Shown: positions 24,292 through 34,128, counted from the first letter of the stretch. The stretch: DNA of 41,993 nt from Tissierellales bacterium (GCA_014360205.1 JACIXZ010000011.1:1-41993), one strand, 5' to 3'. Notes: a model not told the origin generated them from the letters alone. Program-made: numbers and translations.

Positions 24292-26040
24292 CTAGTTTTT
24301 GTCGCTATTTTCATTTAATATCTTAATAAATAATTCTACTAGAAACGGATCGAACTGTGTTCCTGCATTTGAACGAAGCTCATCAATAGCTTGATTTATT
24401 GTTAATTTTTCTCTATAAGGCTTTTCAGTTATCATTGAGCTAAATGAATCAATTATTGCTACAATTCTTGAATAAATTGGAATAGAATCAGCACTTAGGC
24501 CACTTGGATACCCTAAACCATCCCATCTCTCATGATGATATAATATGTATTCTGCTAAATTAGAAAGTTCCTTAGTAGCCATAGCTATTCTATATCCCAT
24601 TTCAGGATGTTTCTTTAATACCTCCCACTCCTTATCTGTTAATTTATTAGGCTTATTTAATATTTCTGTATCTATCGTTATCTTTCCTACATCATTAACT
24701 CTGCATAGAACTCTGATCATTTCTATTAAATCCTTTTCAAATTTAAGTTCTAATCCTAATTTAATTGTCAATTCATCTAAAAATTCGCTTAAATCGTTTG
24801 TTGTAGGTTCTTTGTATTGTAAGACTTCACGTATGGCGTCAATATATGTTTTCTGCACATTAGTTCTTTGCTTAAGTTTTTCTGTATACATCAAATCCTC
24901 AGCTTTTTTAATTCCATCATCGATTGTTATTTCATCAGAGTAAATTGTGCATGACCCAATAGATAAACTTATTCTCATTGGATTTAACTGATTAGTATTG
25001 TTAAAATAATTTATCGAATCATTTATCCTTTTAGTAACATGATTTAATTCTGAAACATCTGTATTTGGAAGAAATATTATAAATTCATCTCCACCATATC
25101 TAACTATTATATCACTTTTTCTTGTTGAATCCTTAAGTATTGATGAAACTTCCATAATTAACTTGTCTCCATAGTCATGACCAAAGCCATCATTTACAAA
25201 TTTTAATCCATCAATATCTGCAAAAATAATAGAAATAGCTGAATATTTACTTTTATTCATCTTATGAATTGCTACATTCAAATAATTTCTATTATAAACA
25301 CCAGTAAGTTGATCTATGTAAAATGGGTTGTCTTCATCATTACTATAATCCTCAAGTTCAAATAAATCTACCAACATTACAATTACTGTCTGAACCTTTT
25401 TATCATCACCTAACAGTGGTATGCCTATTTCTAAGATATTTCTAGATTCTTTCAAGTTATTTAAAAGTTTTTGCTTAATTATTAAACGATCATTATTAGA
25501 TCTACTATATAAATTATTTTCGGTTTGAAAATCTTTACAAATACTATCTATGCAATTATCTAAAAAAGAATTTAAATCATATGTAATGTCATCTTGAAAT
25601 TGTCCAATAAACTTACTATAATTCTCCGATATGTATATTGCTTTTTTATTATCTGTATCAACAATTAAAAATAAAAATGGTAAATTTTTAAAATCTATGC
25701 CTATCAATTCATCGATAATATCTCTTAATTCAAAAACCCTTGCAAAAATAACATTTATATCATTGTTCAATGTTAAGAGCTCAAATTCCAAAACTTGAGA
25801 ATTATTATTTATATATTTTACTATGCAATTATTTTTCAATTGGTTTGCAATATTATAACAATTTTTAGATAAATCTTTCTCAATTTCTAAATTATTATTT
25901 TCAAAAAATAATTTAGAAATTTCCTCAAAAAATTCACTAGTTTTAATGATTCTGCAATTAGCATCTTGATCATTTTTAGAGATTTCTATTATTGCAAATG
26001 CTTCCTTTGACACTTTTATAGATTTAAATAGCTCCTTCAT
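24292..26040 (-). CDS. Diguanylate cyclase with a degenerate HD-GYP domain
   Basis: This 582-residue soluble signalling protein has an N-terminal region (about 1-235) with a PAS-like segment, an intact GGDEF diguanylate cyclase domain (about 240-390; YGGDEF at 315-320 with DIDGLKFVNDGFGHDYGD before it), and a C-terminal HD-GYP domain (about 400-575). The GYP part is preserved (HHERWDGLGYP at 502-512), but two expected metal-binding His positions are changed. The HDIGK motif reads NDVGK (Asn449), and the upstream TxxHS motif reads TTNDLS (Asp416). Cyclic-di-GMP synthesis is therefore likely, while hydrolysis by the HD-GYP part is doubtful; it may be a sensor. AAGGGG precedes the ATG. There are no transmembrane segments. 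Confidence 0.93.
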   Translation of the reverse strand: MKELFKSIKVSKEAFAIIEISKNDQDANCRIIKTSEFFEEISKLFFENNNLEIEKDLSKNCYNIANQLKNNCIVKYINNNSQVLEFELLTLNNDINVIFARVFELRDIIDELIGIDFKNLPFLFLIVDTDNKKAIYISENYSKFIGQFQDDITYDLNSFLDNCIDSICKDFQTENNLYSRSNNDRLIIKQKLLNNLKESRNILEIGIPLLGDDKKVQTVIVMLVDLFELEDYSNDEDNPFYIDQLTGVYNRNYLNVAIHKMNKSKYSAISIIFADIDGLKFVNDGFGHDYGDKLIMEVSSILKDSTRKSDIIVRYGGDEFIIFLPNTDVSELNHVTKRINDSINYFNNTNQLNPMRISLSIGSCTIYSDEITIDDGIKKAEDLMYTEKLKQRTNVQKTYIDAIREVLQYKEPTTNDLSEFLDELTIKLGLELKFEKDLIEMIRVLCRVNDVGKITIDTEILNKPNKLTDKEWEVLKKHPEMGYRIAMATKELSNLAEYILYHHERWDGLGYPSGLSADSIPIYSRIVAIIDSFSSMITEKPYREKLTINQAIDELRSNAGTQFDPFLVELFIKILNENSDKN

Positions 26041-26134
26041 AATAAGGACCCCTTATATATTTTTATTATTTATACCCAATAATACAAGTTTCATCAAATT
26101 TTCACAAATATCTTATACCTTAATATTATTTTTG

Positions 26135-26143
26135 TGTTATACT
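26135..26143 (+). promoter_or_regulatory. Extended -10 promoter of the PrsA-like gene
   Basis: TG (26135-26136), one base, then TATACT (26138-26143) form an extended -10 element 35 bases before the PrsA-like start. No strong -35 is seen. AAGGGG follows as the ribosome site. Confidence 0.5.
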
Positions 26144-26177
26144 TACATAGTAACAAATTGAAGAAAGGGGAAATATA

Positions 26178-27062
26178 ATGAAGACAAATAAAAAGGGTTT
26201 TATTAAACTGCTACTATTAATCAGTTTAGTGAGTTTATTATTAGCTGGTTGTAGCAGTGCCGGTTCAGAAGAAGTGGTGGCAAAAGTAAATGATGTTAAT
26301 ATCACAAAAGACGAATTGTATGACTATTTAGTCAGCCAAAACGGTGAAAATGCATTGAATGAGTTAATACTTCAAAAAATTATTGAACTTGAACTTAAGG
26401 AAAACAATATAGAAGTCACTCAAGATCAGATAGATGCAGAGTATCAGAAAGCTGTTGACTCTTATGGCAGTGAAGCGGTTATGGAACAAGCATTAGCATA
26501 CTATGGATTCACAAAGGATGAATTTAGAAAAAACATTAAAATGAATTTAAGTATTGAAGCATTAATAGAGCCTTCAATAACTATTACAGATGAGGAAATA
26601 GAGTCATATTTTAATGAGAATAAGGAAGATTTTAATAAACCTTCTCAAATTAAAGCGAGCCATATTTTAGTGGATTCATTAGATGAAGCTAATGAAATAT
26701 TATCAAAATTAAACTCAGGTGAATCTTTTGAAGATTTAGCCAAAGAATATTCTATAGATACTGTTTCAGCAGCTAATGGTGGAGATCTTGGGTATTTCGG
26801 AGAAGGAGAGATGGTAGAAGAATTCTATAATGCTGCAATTTTATTAAATGTTAATGAAATTAGCGAACCAGTTAAATCTGATTATGGTTATCATATAATT
26901 AAAGTTACAGATAAAGTTGAAGCTAAAGAAGCTATACTTGAAGATTCTAAAGAAGAAATAAAGGATATTTTGAGAAACAAAAAAATACAAGAAGAATATC
27001 CTAATTGGTACGAAAATGTGATGTCTAAATACACAATAGTTAACAATTTAAAAACGAATTAA
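26178..27062 (+). CDS. PrsA-like parvulin foldase lipoprotein
   Basis: This 294-residue lipoprotein assists folding of secreted proteins outside the membrane. It has a signal peptide ending in the lipobox LLAGC (lipidated Cys25), an N-terminal chaperone segment (VVAKVNDVNITKDELYDYL through about 150) and a parvulin domain (about 155-250). That domain shows IKASHILVDSLDEANEILSKL, EYSIDTVSAANGGDLGYFGEGEMVEEFYNAA and SDYGYHIIKVTDKV. The gene is monocistronic: an extended -10 promoter lies before it and a palindromic terminator after it. It is the exported counterpart of the cytosolic parvulin at 10384. The length matches PrsA proteins. Confidence 0.95.
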   Translation: MKTNKKGFIKLLLLISLVSLLLAGCSSAGSEEVVAKVNDVNITKDELYDYLVSQNGENALNELILQKIIELELKENNIEVTQDQIDAEYQKAVDSYGSEAVMEQALAYYGFTKDEFRKNIKMNLSIEALIEPSITITDEEIESYFNENKEDFNKPSQIKASHILVDSLDEANEILSKLNSGESFEDLAKEYSIDTVSAANGGDLGYFGEGEMVEEFYNAAILLNVNEISEPVKSDYGYHIIKVTDKVEAKEAILEDSKEEIKDILRNKKIQEEYPNWYENVMSKYTIVNNLKTN

Positions 27063-27101
27063 TAATAATAAACCGTGTCTTAAGACACGGTTTATTATTA
27101 T
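27062..27101. terminator. Bidirectional terminator between the PrsA-like gene and the transporter gene
   Basis: A perfect 40-base palindrome with arms 27062-27081 and 27082-27101 has a GC-containing core and A/T-rich ends. It overlaps the PrsA-like stop codon and sits 9 bases from the stop of the convergent transporter gene. Confidence 0.9.
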
Positions 27102-27109
27102 ACTCACTT

Positions 27110-28519
27110 TTATAGTTTTTTAGAGAAAATTGCTAATAGTAATATCACTAAAAGACCAAAAATCATTAAAGATGTTTGTTCTATTGCAATTATTCCAAGT
27201 ACAGCTACAATTGCAATTGCGACTGGAACTACATATTTAACTAAATTATACCAAATATTGAAAAGCCCAAATTCTATACTTCCTCCATTTGTCAATTCAT
27301 CTTTCAAATCTTCTTTGTTCATAAACCATCCAACAAATATTGCTATTAATAGACCACCTATTGCTAAGAATATTTTGTCTGTTAATATATCGAAAAAGTC
27401 AAATACTGCTACTCCAAAGACTTTTAAGTTCGGGAATGCTCCTAGAGATAGTGAAGCTAAAACTGACATTATTGTCATCACTAAACCCGTAGATATAACA
27501 GCTTTTGTTCTATTAAATTTTCTTTCATCAATTAAATAAGCAACTACCACTTCAAGTAACGAAATCGAAGAAGTTAAAGCAGCTATTGTCAATGCAATAA
27601 AGAAAATAGCTGATAATATTGGCCCAATTGCTCCCATCTCAGAAAATATTTGTGGTACAACTATAAATACTAAACCAGGCCCTTGATCTGGTTGCAATCC
27701 AAAAGCAAACAGTGCTGGAAATATAGCTATACCTGCAAGTAAAGCAACCAATGTATCTAATGCTGTAATTATTACTGCATTTTTTGGTAATCTTTCTTGT
27801 TTACTTATATAGCTTCCATAGGTTATCATACAACCCATTCCTAAACTAAGTGAAAAAAATTGCTGACCCAGAGCATTCAGGAATGTCTCCCCTGTAACCT
27901 TGCTAAAATCTGGATAAAACAAGAATTTAAGACCTTCGCTTGCACCTGGTAATGTTACGCTTCTAATACCAATCAATACTAAAAGAACAAACAATGTAGG
28001 CATTAAAATCTTTCCTGCTTTTTCAATCCCTGAAGAAACACCTTTAGCAACAATATATAAATTAAGAAACATAAAAACTACCATCCATAAAAGTGGTTGA
28101 ACCGGACTAGTTATAAAATTGCCAAAACTTTCAGCTATGGCTCCTTCATTAGCCAATAACCCTGTAAAAGATTTTATAATATAGGCTATAGACCAACCAC
28201 CAACAACTGGATAAAATCCCATGATTAAAAATGCACTTAAAACACCTATGACTCCCGCAAAGGTGAATCTTCTATTAACTTTTTTATAAGCGCCAACAGC
28301 TGATAATTGCGATCTTCTTCCAATAGTAAATTCAGCTATCATAACACTCAAGCCAATAAAAACAACAAAAATTAAATAAATTAAAATAAATGCTCCTCCA
28401 CCATTTGCACCAGCTAGATAAGGAAATCTCCAGATGTTTCCTAAGCCTACGGCTGAACCTGCTGCTGCAAATATAAATCCTATACTGCTGGTCCAATTAT
28501 CACGTTTTTTCCCTTCCAT
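27110..28519 (-). CDS. Sodium-dependent transporter, neurotransmitter:sodium symporter family
   Basis: This 469-residue integral membrane protein is of the NSS (SNF) family, related to LeuT and TnaT, importing amino acids or related compounds with Na+. The first helix carries the unwound ion-binding motif AAAGSAVGLGNIWRFPYLAGANGGGAF. ALGQQFFSLSLGMGCMITYGSY (helix 6) and TSSISLLEVVVAYLIDER (helix 8) are also typical. It has about eleven hydrophobic segments, fewer than the twelve of LeuT, as in many bacterial members. AAGGAGG precedes the ATG. The substrate cannot be assigned. The 5' side (28520-28670) is A/T-rich and lacks other features apart from the upstream terminator. Confidence 0.94.
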   Translation of the reverse strand: MEGKKRDNWTSSIGFIFAAAGSAVGLGNIWRFPYLAGANGGGAFILIYLIFVVFIGLSVMIAEFTIGRRSQLSAVGAYKKVNRRFTFAGVIGVLSAFLIMGFYPVVGGWSIAYIIKSFTGLLANEGAIAESFGNFITSPVQPLLWMVVFMFLNLYIVAKGVSSGIEKAGKILMPTLFVLLVLIGIRSVTLPGASEGLKFLFYPDFSKVTGETFLNALGQQFFSLSLGMGCMITYGSYISKQERLPKNAVIITALDTLVALLAGIAIFPALFAFGLQPDQGPGLVFIVVPQIFSEMGAIGPILSAIFFIALTIAALTSSISLLEVVVAYLIDERKFNRTKAVISTGLVMTIMSVLASLSLGAFPNLKVFGVAVFDFFDILTDKIFLAIGGLLIAIFVGWFMNKEDLKDELTNGGSIEFGLFNIWYNLVKYVVPVAIAIVAVLGIIAIEQTSLMIFGLLVILLLAIFSKKL

Positions 28520-28670
28520 TAATATACCTCCTTATATATTATTTAGCACTGTTCACCTTTATAGTTTTACATTGCTATGAAAATATATTAATATAAAATC
28601 TAATATTTGTCTATATTTTTTCAGATAATTTTAAATATTAGTTATATTTTTAACTAACTTCTTAATTAAT

Positions 28671-28741
28671 ATTAAAAGAAAAAAAGTCAGCGCATCCAAA
28701 ATTATTCTTCTTCTAAATGCGCTGACTTTTTTTCTTTTAAT
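28671..28741 (-). terminator. Long-arm terminator embedded in the end of the TlyC-type gene
   Basis: Perfect 25-base arms (28671-28695 and 28717-28741) enclose a 21-base loop. The upstream arm encodes the last KKSA codons of the gene, and the loop holds the final LEEE codons and the stop. A long T-run closes the downstream arm on the minus strand. Confidence 0.88.
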
Positions 28742-30045
28742 AATTCTATTTTAACTTTTTCAATCTTTTTATCTATTACTTCTTCAATAGTAAAAATAGC
28801 ATCTTCTTCTTTGATTGATATAATTGAATTTTCATCAGGTATATAACCTAATTTATAAATTAAAAAACCTCCAATGGTATCATATATCTCATTCTCTTCA
28901 TCTATATTTAGTTCTAATATATTGTTAATTTCTTTTATTGAAGTAGACCCATGGACTGAGTAAACATTTTCTGATAATTGAATTATGTCCGGTTCATCAA
29001 AATCGTACTCATCATCAATATCCCCCACAATCTCTTCAATTAAATCTTCCATAGTGACAATTCCCGAAAATCCTCCATATTCATCTATCAATATAGACAT
29101 ATGGACTTTTTTCCGTTTCATATCTACAAATAGTTCATCTATAGGCTTATTTTCAGGTACAAAATACGGTTCTCTCACTATGTTTTCAATATTTACATTT
29201 AAAAACCCGTTTTTATATGCTTCTAAAAGATAATCTTTAATATAAAGAATCCCTATTATGTTGTCTATATCTTCTTTATATACTGGTATCCTAGAGTATT
29301 TTAAATTTAAAAGTTCATCTATATATTCATTTATATCTTTATTGACATCAATCATAAAAACTTCTGTCCGAGGCGTCATTATCTCAGAAGCTTTGCTGTT
29401 GTCAAAGCTTATAACGCTCTTTATCATATCACGTTCTATTGGATTTATAACCCCTTGTTCATGTCCAACTTCAATTAGAGAGCTTATCTCTTCTATAGTA
29501 ATTTTCTGCTCAATGTCTTCATCGTTAAAACCAATTAATTGTAAAATTTTATTTGTTGAAAATGATAAAAAATTCACGAATGGTTTCATAATTTTAGAAA
29601 AACTTGATATTGGTTTAACTGAAAACATCGCAAATCTTTCTGGATTTTTAAGTGCAATTCTCTTTGGGACTAATTCACCAAATACTAAGCTTAAATACGA
29701 GAGAAGTATTGTTATTATTACAAATGCTATATCCTGCGCAAATGGTATAGACAAACTGTATAAGAAATCTCCTAATAATTTAGAAATACTAACAGCTGCT
29801 GAAGCCGAAGAAAAAAACCCCGCAAAAGTAATTCCTACTTGAATGGCTGATAAAAACTTTGACGGTTCTTCTAATAAATTGAGAATTAATCTAGCCTTTT
29901 GATCTCCATCTTCAGCTTTAGAGCTTAATTTATATTTGTCTAAAGATACCATAGCCATCTCTGAAGCTGAAAAAAACGCATTTACTAATGTCAAAAAAAA
30001 TATTAATAATAACCTACTTGTTATATTAGAGCCAGCATCAGACAA
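28702..30045 (-). CDS. CNNM/CorC/TlyC-family membrane protein with CBS domains
   Basis: This protein of about 447 residues has the hemolysin-C/CNNM layout: an N-terminal DUF21 (CNNM) transmembrane domain (about 1-190, with NAFFSASEMAMVSLDKYKL and FGELVPKRIALKNPE), a CBS pair (about 200-330; IMTPRTEVFMIDVN and YSRIPVYKEDIDNIIGILYIKDYL), and a C-terminal CorC_HlyC domain (about 350-435). Members are linked to Mg2+ or other cation efflux or homeostasis, with the CBS domains sensing nucleotides. I chose the TTG at 30045, which has AAGGGG 8 bases upstream; the in-frame GTG at 30054 overlaps that site. A TATAAT at 30072-30077 could be its -10. The product's last residues are acidic and coded by the terminator stem and loop. 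Confidence 0.93.
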   Translation of the reverse strand: MSDAGSNITSRLLLIFFLTLVNAFFSASEMAMVSLDKYKLSSKAEDGDQKARLILNLLEEPSKFLSAIQVGITFAGFFSSASAAVSISKLLGDFLYSLSIPFAQDIAFVIITILLSYLSLVFGELVPKRIALKNPERFAMFSVKPISSFSKIMKPFVNFLSFSTNKILQLIGFNDEDIEQKITIEEISSLIEVGHEQGVINPIERDMIKSVISFDNSKASEIMTPRTEVFMIDVNKDINEYIDELLNLKYSRIPVYKEDIDNIIGILYIKDYLLEAYKNGFLNVNIENIVREPYFVPENKPIDELFVDMKRKKVHMSILIDEYGGFSGIVTMEDLIEEIVGDIDDEYDFDEPDIIQLSENVYSVHGSTSIKEINNILELNIDEENEIYDTIGGFLIYKLGYIPDENSIISIKEEDAIFTIEEVIDKKIEKVKIELLKEKKSAHLEEE

Positions 30046-30099
30046 ATTAAACACCCCTTAAAAAACTGTCATATTATATATTCCCTCATTTTAAAATTA

Positions 30100-30753
30100 T
30101 TAATCAATGGAGTGTTTTGTTAAAAACTCATAAAACTCTTTTATGTTTTTAAATTTAATCTCACATTCAATGTTTTCTCCTATCCCAATTGGAGTTAATC
30201 CTGCTCTAATTATGCTCTCGATTCCTGCTTGAGAATCTTCGACACCAACACATTTATTAGGAGGAAGATCTAGTAAAATACAAGCTTTCAAAAAAATATC
30301 TGGTGCTGGTTTTCCCTGTTTTATGCTAGTGGGGTCAACTACTGCATCAAAATATTTCTCTATTTTTAATACTTTAAGTAATTTTTTTGCATTAAGACTT
30401 GATGATGCCAATGCAATTCTTTTTTTATGTTTTTTTAAAAACTCAAATAGTTCTATCACCCCTTCGTTTAGATTTGATTCGTTATAATGCAAGATTTTAT
30501 TTAGATATATTTGATTCTTTCTATTTGCTAATTTTTCTTTTTCTTTAATATCTTTTACTTTTATATTTTTATTGTAGCTTAGGACTATATCTAATGCTTC
30601 CATTCTCGGTATCCCTCTAACCTTATCCATTACTTCGTCAGGAATATCAAAACCCATCTCATTAGCCAATTCTTTCCATGCAATAAAATGTGCTATCGAT
30701 GTTTCAGTTATGACTCCATCTAAGTCGAATACTATTCCATCAAAATCAATCAT
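30100..30753 (-). CDS. pgmB: Beta-phosphoglucomutase (HAD family)
   Basis: This 217-residue HAD phosphotransferase interconverts beta-glucose 1-phosphate and glucose 6-phosphate. The nucleophile Asp10 and acid/base Asp12 are in VFDLDGVITET. The cap has the RGIPRMEAL motif, followed by ALASSS (Ser), the GKPAPDIFLKA Lys, and the metal-binding VGVEDSQAGI. The size is typical. The start overlaps the end of the GH65 phosphorylase gene by 8 bases, a coupling seen widely because inverting GH65 phosphorylases release beta-glucose 1-phosphate. It is the last gene of the sugar operon. No terminator of standard form is evident in the 46 bases after it. Confidence 0.96.
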   Translation of the reverse strand: MIDFDGIVFDLDGVITETSIAHFIAWKELANEMGFDIPDEVMDKVRGIPRMEALDIVLSYNKNIKVKDIKEKEKLANRKNQIYLNKILHYNESNLNEGVIELFEFLKKHKKRIALASSSLNAKKLLKVLKIEKYFDAVVDPTSIKQGKPAPDIFLKACILLDLPPNKCVGVEDSQAGIESIIRAGLTPIGIGENIECEIKFKNIKEFYEFLTKHSID

Positions 30754-33022
30754 CTTTATTAACCTCCATTATCGCAACCCTAAGCTCTTCCCCTTTTTTT
30801 AGTTTATATCCTTTATCGTATATGAATAAATTCAAATAATCTCCCTCAAGTAGTTTTATTAGTATTTCCCTTCTTACATCAATTTCAACTAAACAATTTC
30901 GAAAACTTATTTTAAAACTGTATCCTTCCCATTGCGAAGGTACTGAAGGTCTAAAATATAAATTACCTCCATTCAATCTTAGCCCTGCAAAACCCTGAAT
31001 GACACTTAAAACTGTTCCTCCTATATTTGCTAAATGAAGCCCATCTTTAGTATTTCTATGAGTGTCATGTAAATCTAACAATACTGATTGGTTAAAATAC
31101 TCATAAGCCTTATCGACCATATTAAATCTGTTTGCCATTATCCCATAGATGCAATAAGAAAGTGATGAGTCATGAGTGGTTATTTTTTCATAATACTCAT
31201 AACTATTTTTCATTTTTTCATAATCTGCATATTCTTCTAACAATAAGTGTGCTAAAACTACATCTGCTTGTTTTAATATTTGATATCTATATATTGTAAG
31301 AGGATGATAATATAGAAGCAACGGTCTTTTGTCAATATCTAAGTCCCACAGTGGTTTTTTCAAAAAAGTAGAATCTTGAGCATAAATCCCTAATTCCTCA
31401 TCTTCAAGCAAAACCATATTGTCAGCTGCTCTTTTCATTATATTTATTTCTTCTTCATCTAAATTTATTTTTTCAATTAACAATTTAAATTTTTCATAAA
31501 TTGTCGGTTCTTCGATTTGTGAAAAATATTTGTAAAGTTCATATGCTTTATTTAAATTAAATTTTGCCATCATGTTTGTATAGTAATTATCACTTACTAA
31601 AGCTGTATATTCATCAGGGCCAGTAACTTCATGTATGTGAAATTTATCCTGAAAAAAGTTACCAATTTGAATCCATATTCTAGCAGTTTCAAATATCACT
31701 TCTAAACCTTTTTCTACCATAAAATCTAAGTCTTTTGTAAATTCATAATAAACATAAAATGCGTATGCAATATCAGCATTTATATGGTATTGTGCCGTAG
31801 AAGCTGGAAAATACCCTGAACATTCAATCCCTGATATGGTTCTCCAAGGGTAAGCAGCTCCTTTTTTATGTCCTAGTTCGACAGCCCTTTCCTTTGCTCT
31901 CTCTAAAATATTGTATCTATATTCTAACAAATTCTTAGCATGTTGAGGTTGATTTGCTACTAAAACTGGAAATATATATATTTCTGTATCCCAAAAAAAG
32001 TGTCCTTCATATCCTTCTCCAGATAGCCCCTTTGCTGATACATTAGAAAATGGGTCTATCCCGACATTTTGAAGTAGTTGATATTGCATAAATCTGATAT
32101 GGTTTTGGTCATTTTCATTTCCATATATTTTAATCCCTGCTATATCCCAAAATTTATCCAAATAATTTTTTTGTATTTCTAATAAAGTTTGATAATTTTC
32201 ATAGGCTAAATGCCCTAGTATTTCCCAAGCTGATTTTAGTGGATCAGAATATCGAATACCATCTGTAAATACACAAATTTTATTAAGAATCAAATTATCC
32301 GATCCTGTAATTCTAGTTTCAACTCTTTCATCTTTAACAATATGATCCATTGAATAATCATTTTCAGTTAAAATGAGATGTTTAACCAAGGTAGCTTGTA
32401 AAATACTTGTGTTCTTAGTATTTAAAAGCAAATAGCTTGTATCATCTTTTTCCCCTATGTCAGTAATTTCCATTAAATCCTTCGATTCATTACTTATTCT
32501 GGGATCATTAGGATCTGAATATGGTTTTACATCTCCATCTAAAATACTTAGTAAGACAATTTCCCCGTCGTATTTTACTTCTATACTATAAGAAACAACA
32601 TTTAAGTTTACAAATGAAGCAAGTCTACGAAATTTTAAATATGCTATTTTATTATTTCTTGTTACAAATTCATATTCTCTGACAGTTTCTCCTTTTTCAT
32701 AATCTATATATCTTCTATAATTTTGATACTTCGTATTGATTAATTGAGCAGGTTCTCCATCTAAAAAAACAAGACATGTTTGGGTATCAGCTACTTTAGG
32801 CTGTTTATCATATTTAGTAGGAAATCCCACAGCTTTTTCAGCATGTACCATATCTAATCTATCATAGAGACCATTTATATAGCTACCTCTTACGCTATCC
32901 CCCGATGGATAACCCTCTTCAAATGCTCCTCTAACTCCTATATAGCCATTACCAATCATAAATAAGCTTTCATTTTTCAACTGTGCCATAATATCATAAC
33001 TGTTATCTTCATACTTAAACAT
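30746..33022 (-). CDS. GH65 disaccharide phosphorylase (kojibiose/maltose/trehalose type)
   Basis: This 758-residue inverting glycoside phosphorylase splits an alpha-glucosyl disaccharide with phosphate to give beta-glucose 1-phosphate. The general acid is Glu471 in HEVTGPDEYTALVSDNYYTN. The phosphate-binding region reads KGLSGEGYEGHFFWDTEIYIFP, and the (alpha/alpha)6 barrel ends with the usual C-terminal beta-sandwich. There is no signal peptide, so it acts on imported sugar. Length and motif order fit maltose, trehalose, kojibiose and nigerose phosphorylases; the TALVSDNYYTN loop does not let me choose reliably among these. GGTGATGAA precedes the ATG. It lies between the ATPase gene and pgmB in an operon for sugar import. 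Confidence 0.94.
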   Translation of the reverse strand: MFKYEDNSYDIMAQLKNESLFMIGNGYIGVRGAFEEGYPSGDSVRGSYINGLYDRLDMVHAEKAVGFPTKYDKQPKVADTQTCLVFLDGEPAQLINTKYQNYRRYIDYEKGETVREYEFVTRNNKIAYLKFRRLASFVNLNVVSYSIEVKYDGEIVLLSILDGDVKPYSDPNDPRISNESKDLMEITDIGEKDDTSYLLLNTKNTSILQATLVKHLILTENDYSMDHIVKDERVETRITGSDNLILNKICVFTDGIRYSDPLKSAWEILGHLAYENYQTLLEIQKNYLDKFWDIAGIKIYGNENDQNHIRFMQYQLLQNVGIDPFSNVSAKGLSGEGYEGHFFWDTEIYIFPVLVANQPQHAKNLLEYRYNILERAKERAVELGHKKGAAYPWRTISGIECSGYFPASTAQYHINADIAYAFYVYYEFTKDLDFMVEKGLEVIFETARIWIQIGNFFQDKFHIHEVTGPDEYTALVSDNYYTNMMAKFNLNKAYELYKYFSQIEEPTIYEKFKLLIEKINLDEEEINIMKRAADNMVLLEDEELGIYAQDSTFLKKPLWDLDIDKRPLLLYYHPLTIYRYQILKQADVVLAHLLLEEYADYEKMKNSYEYYEKITTHDSSLSYCIYGIMANRFNMVDKAYEYFNQSVLLDLHDTHRNTKDGLHLANIGGTVLSVIQGFAGLRLNGGNLYFRPSVPSQWEGYSFKISFRNCLVEIDVRREILIKLLEGDYLNLFIYDKGYKLKKGEELRVAIMEVNKDD

Positions 33023-33032
33023 TTCATCACCA

Positions 33033-34115
33033 TCAGTATATTAGAGATTTTTTTGTTTCAATATCAAATAAATGGAGTTTGGCTTCATTAAATTTTATAT
33101 TTATATAATCACCCATTCTTAAATTTACTGAATGTTCAGTTCTAAGAATATATTGTTTCCCATCAATATTGAAATATACATTTAGATCACTACCCAGCAA
33201 TTCAGTAAATTCCACTTTTGATTTTAAGCCTTCTTCATCAGTTAAATAAACATCTTCAGGCCTAATCCCAACTATAACTTTTGAATCATTTTTCCCCTTT
33301 TCCTTAACAGCTTTTTTAAGATTTTCAGGTAACTCATATCTTATTCCATAAACATCCAAAGAGTTTCCTTCTATTAATGTACCATCAAAGAAATTCATTT
33401 GAGGAGCACCTATAAATCCTGCAACAAATAAATTAGCTGGTGCATTATATATCACTCTAGGGTCATCAACTTGCTGGATTTCTCCATCGTTCATTACACA
33501 TATTCTAGAACCCATAGTCATAGCTTCAGTTTGATCATGAGTAACATAAATAAATGTTGTTTCCAAATCCTTGTGCAATTTTATAAGTTCAGACCTCATT
33601 TGAACTCTCAATTTTGCGTCTAAATTCGAAAGAGGCTCATCCATAAGGAAAACTTGAGGTTTTCTAACTATAGCTCTTCCTAATGCGACCCTTTGTCTTT
33701 GTCCTCCAGATAATTGTTTAGGCTTCCTTTTTAGCAGTTCTTTAATCCCTAAAATTTCAGATGCCCAATCAATCCTTTCTTTAATTTCTTCTTTAGGTGT
33801 TTTAGAAAGTTTTAATCCAAAAGCCATATTATCATATACTGTCATATGTGGATAAAGAGCATAGTTTTGAAAAACCATAGCAATGTTTCTATCTTTTGGA
33901 GATACATCATTTACAAGTTTATCTCCAATAAATATCTGCCCTTCTGTTACTTCTTCTAAGCCAGCAATCATTCTCAATGTAGTTGTTTTCCCACATCCAG
34001 ATGGCCCAACAAAAACCATGAATTCTTTATTAGCTATGTTTAAATTTACATTCTTAACAGCATGATAGCCATTAGGGTATTTTTTATTAACATTTATCAA
34101 TTCTACATTTGCCAT
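33033..34115 (-). CDS. MsmK/UgpC-type sugar ABC transporter ATPase
   Basis: This 360-residue ATPase energises carbohydrate ABC importers. It has Walker A GPSGCGKTT at about 38-46, the Q-loop in MVFQNYALYPHMTVYDNM, the signature LSGGQRQRV, Walker B VFLMDEPLSNLDAKL, and an H-loop in YVTHDQTEAM. A C-terminal TOBE/regulatory part (about 235-360; VIVGIRPEDVYL) follows. AGAGGAT precedes the ATG. It is co-transcribed with the two permease genes and the binding-protein gene, so a complete importer is encoded here. Confidence 0.95.
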   Translation of the reverse strand: MANVELINVNKKYPNGYHAVKNVNLNIANKEFMVFVGPSGCGKTTTLRMIAGLEEVTEGQIFIGDKLVNDVSPKDRNIAMVFQNYALYPHMTVYDNMAFGLKLSKTPKEEIKERIDWASEILGIKELLKRKPKQLSGGQRQRVALGRAIVRKPQVFLMDEPLSNLDAKLRVQMRSELIKLHKDLETTFIYVTHDQTEAMTMGSRICVMNDGEIQQVDDPRVIYNAPANLFVAGFIGAPQMNFFDGTLIEGNSLDVYGIRYELPENLKKAVKEKGKNDSKVIVGIRPEDVYLTDEEGLKSKVEFTELLGSDLNVYFNIDGKQYILRTEHSVNLRMGDYINIKFNEAKLHLFDIETKKSLIY

Positions 34116-34128
34116 TTTTTATCCTCTC

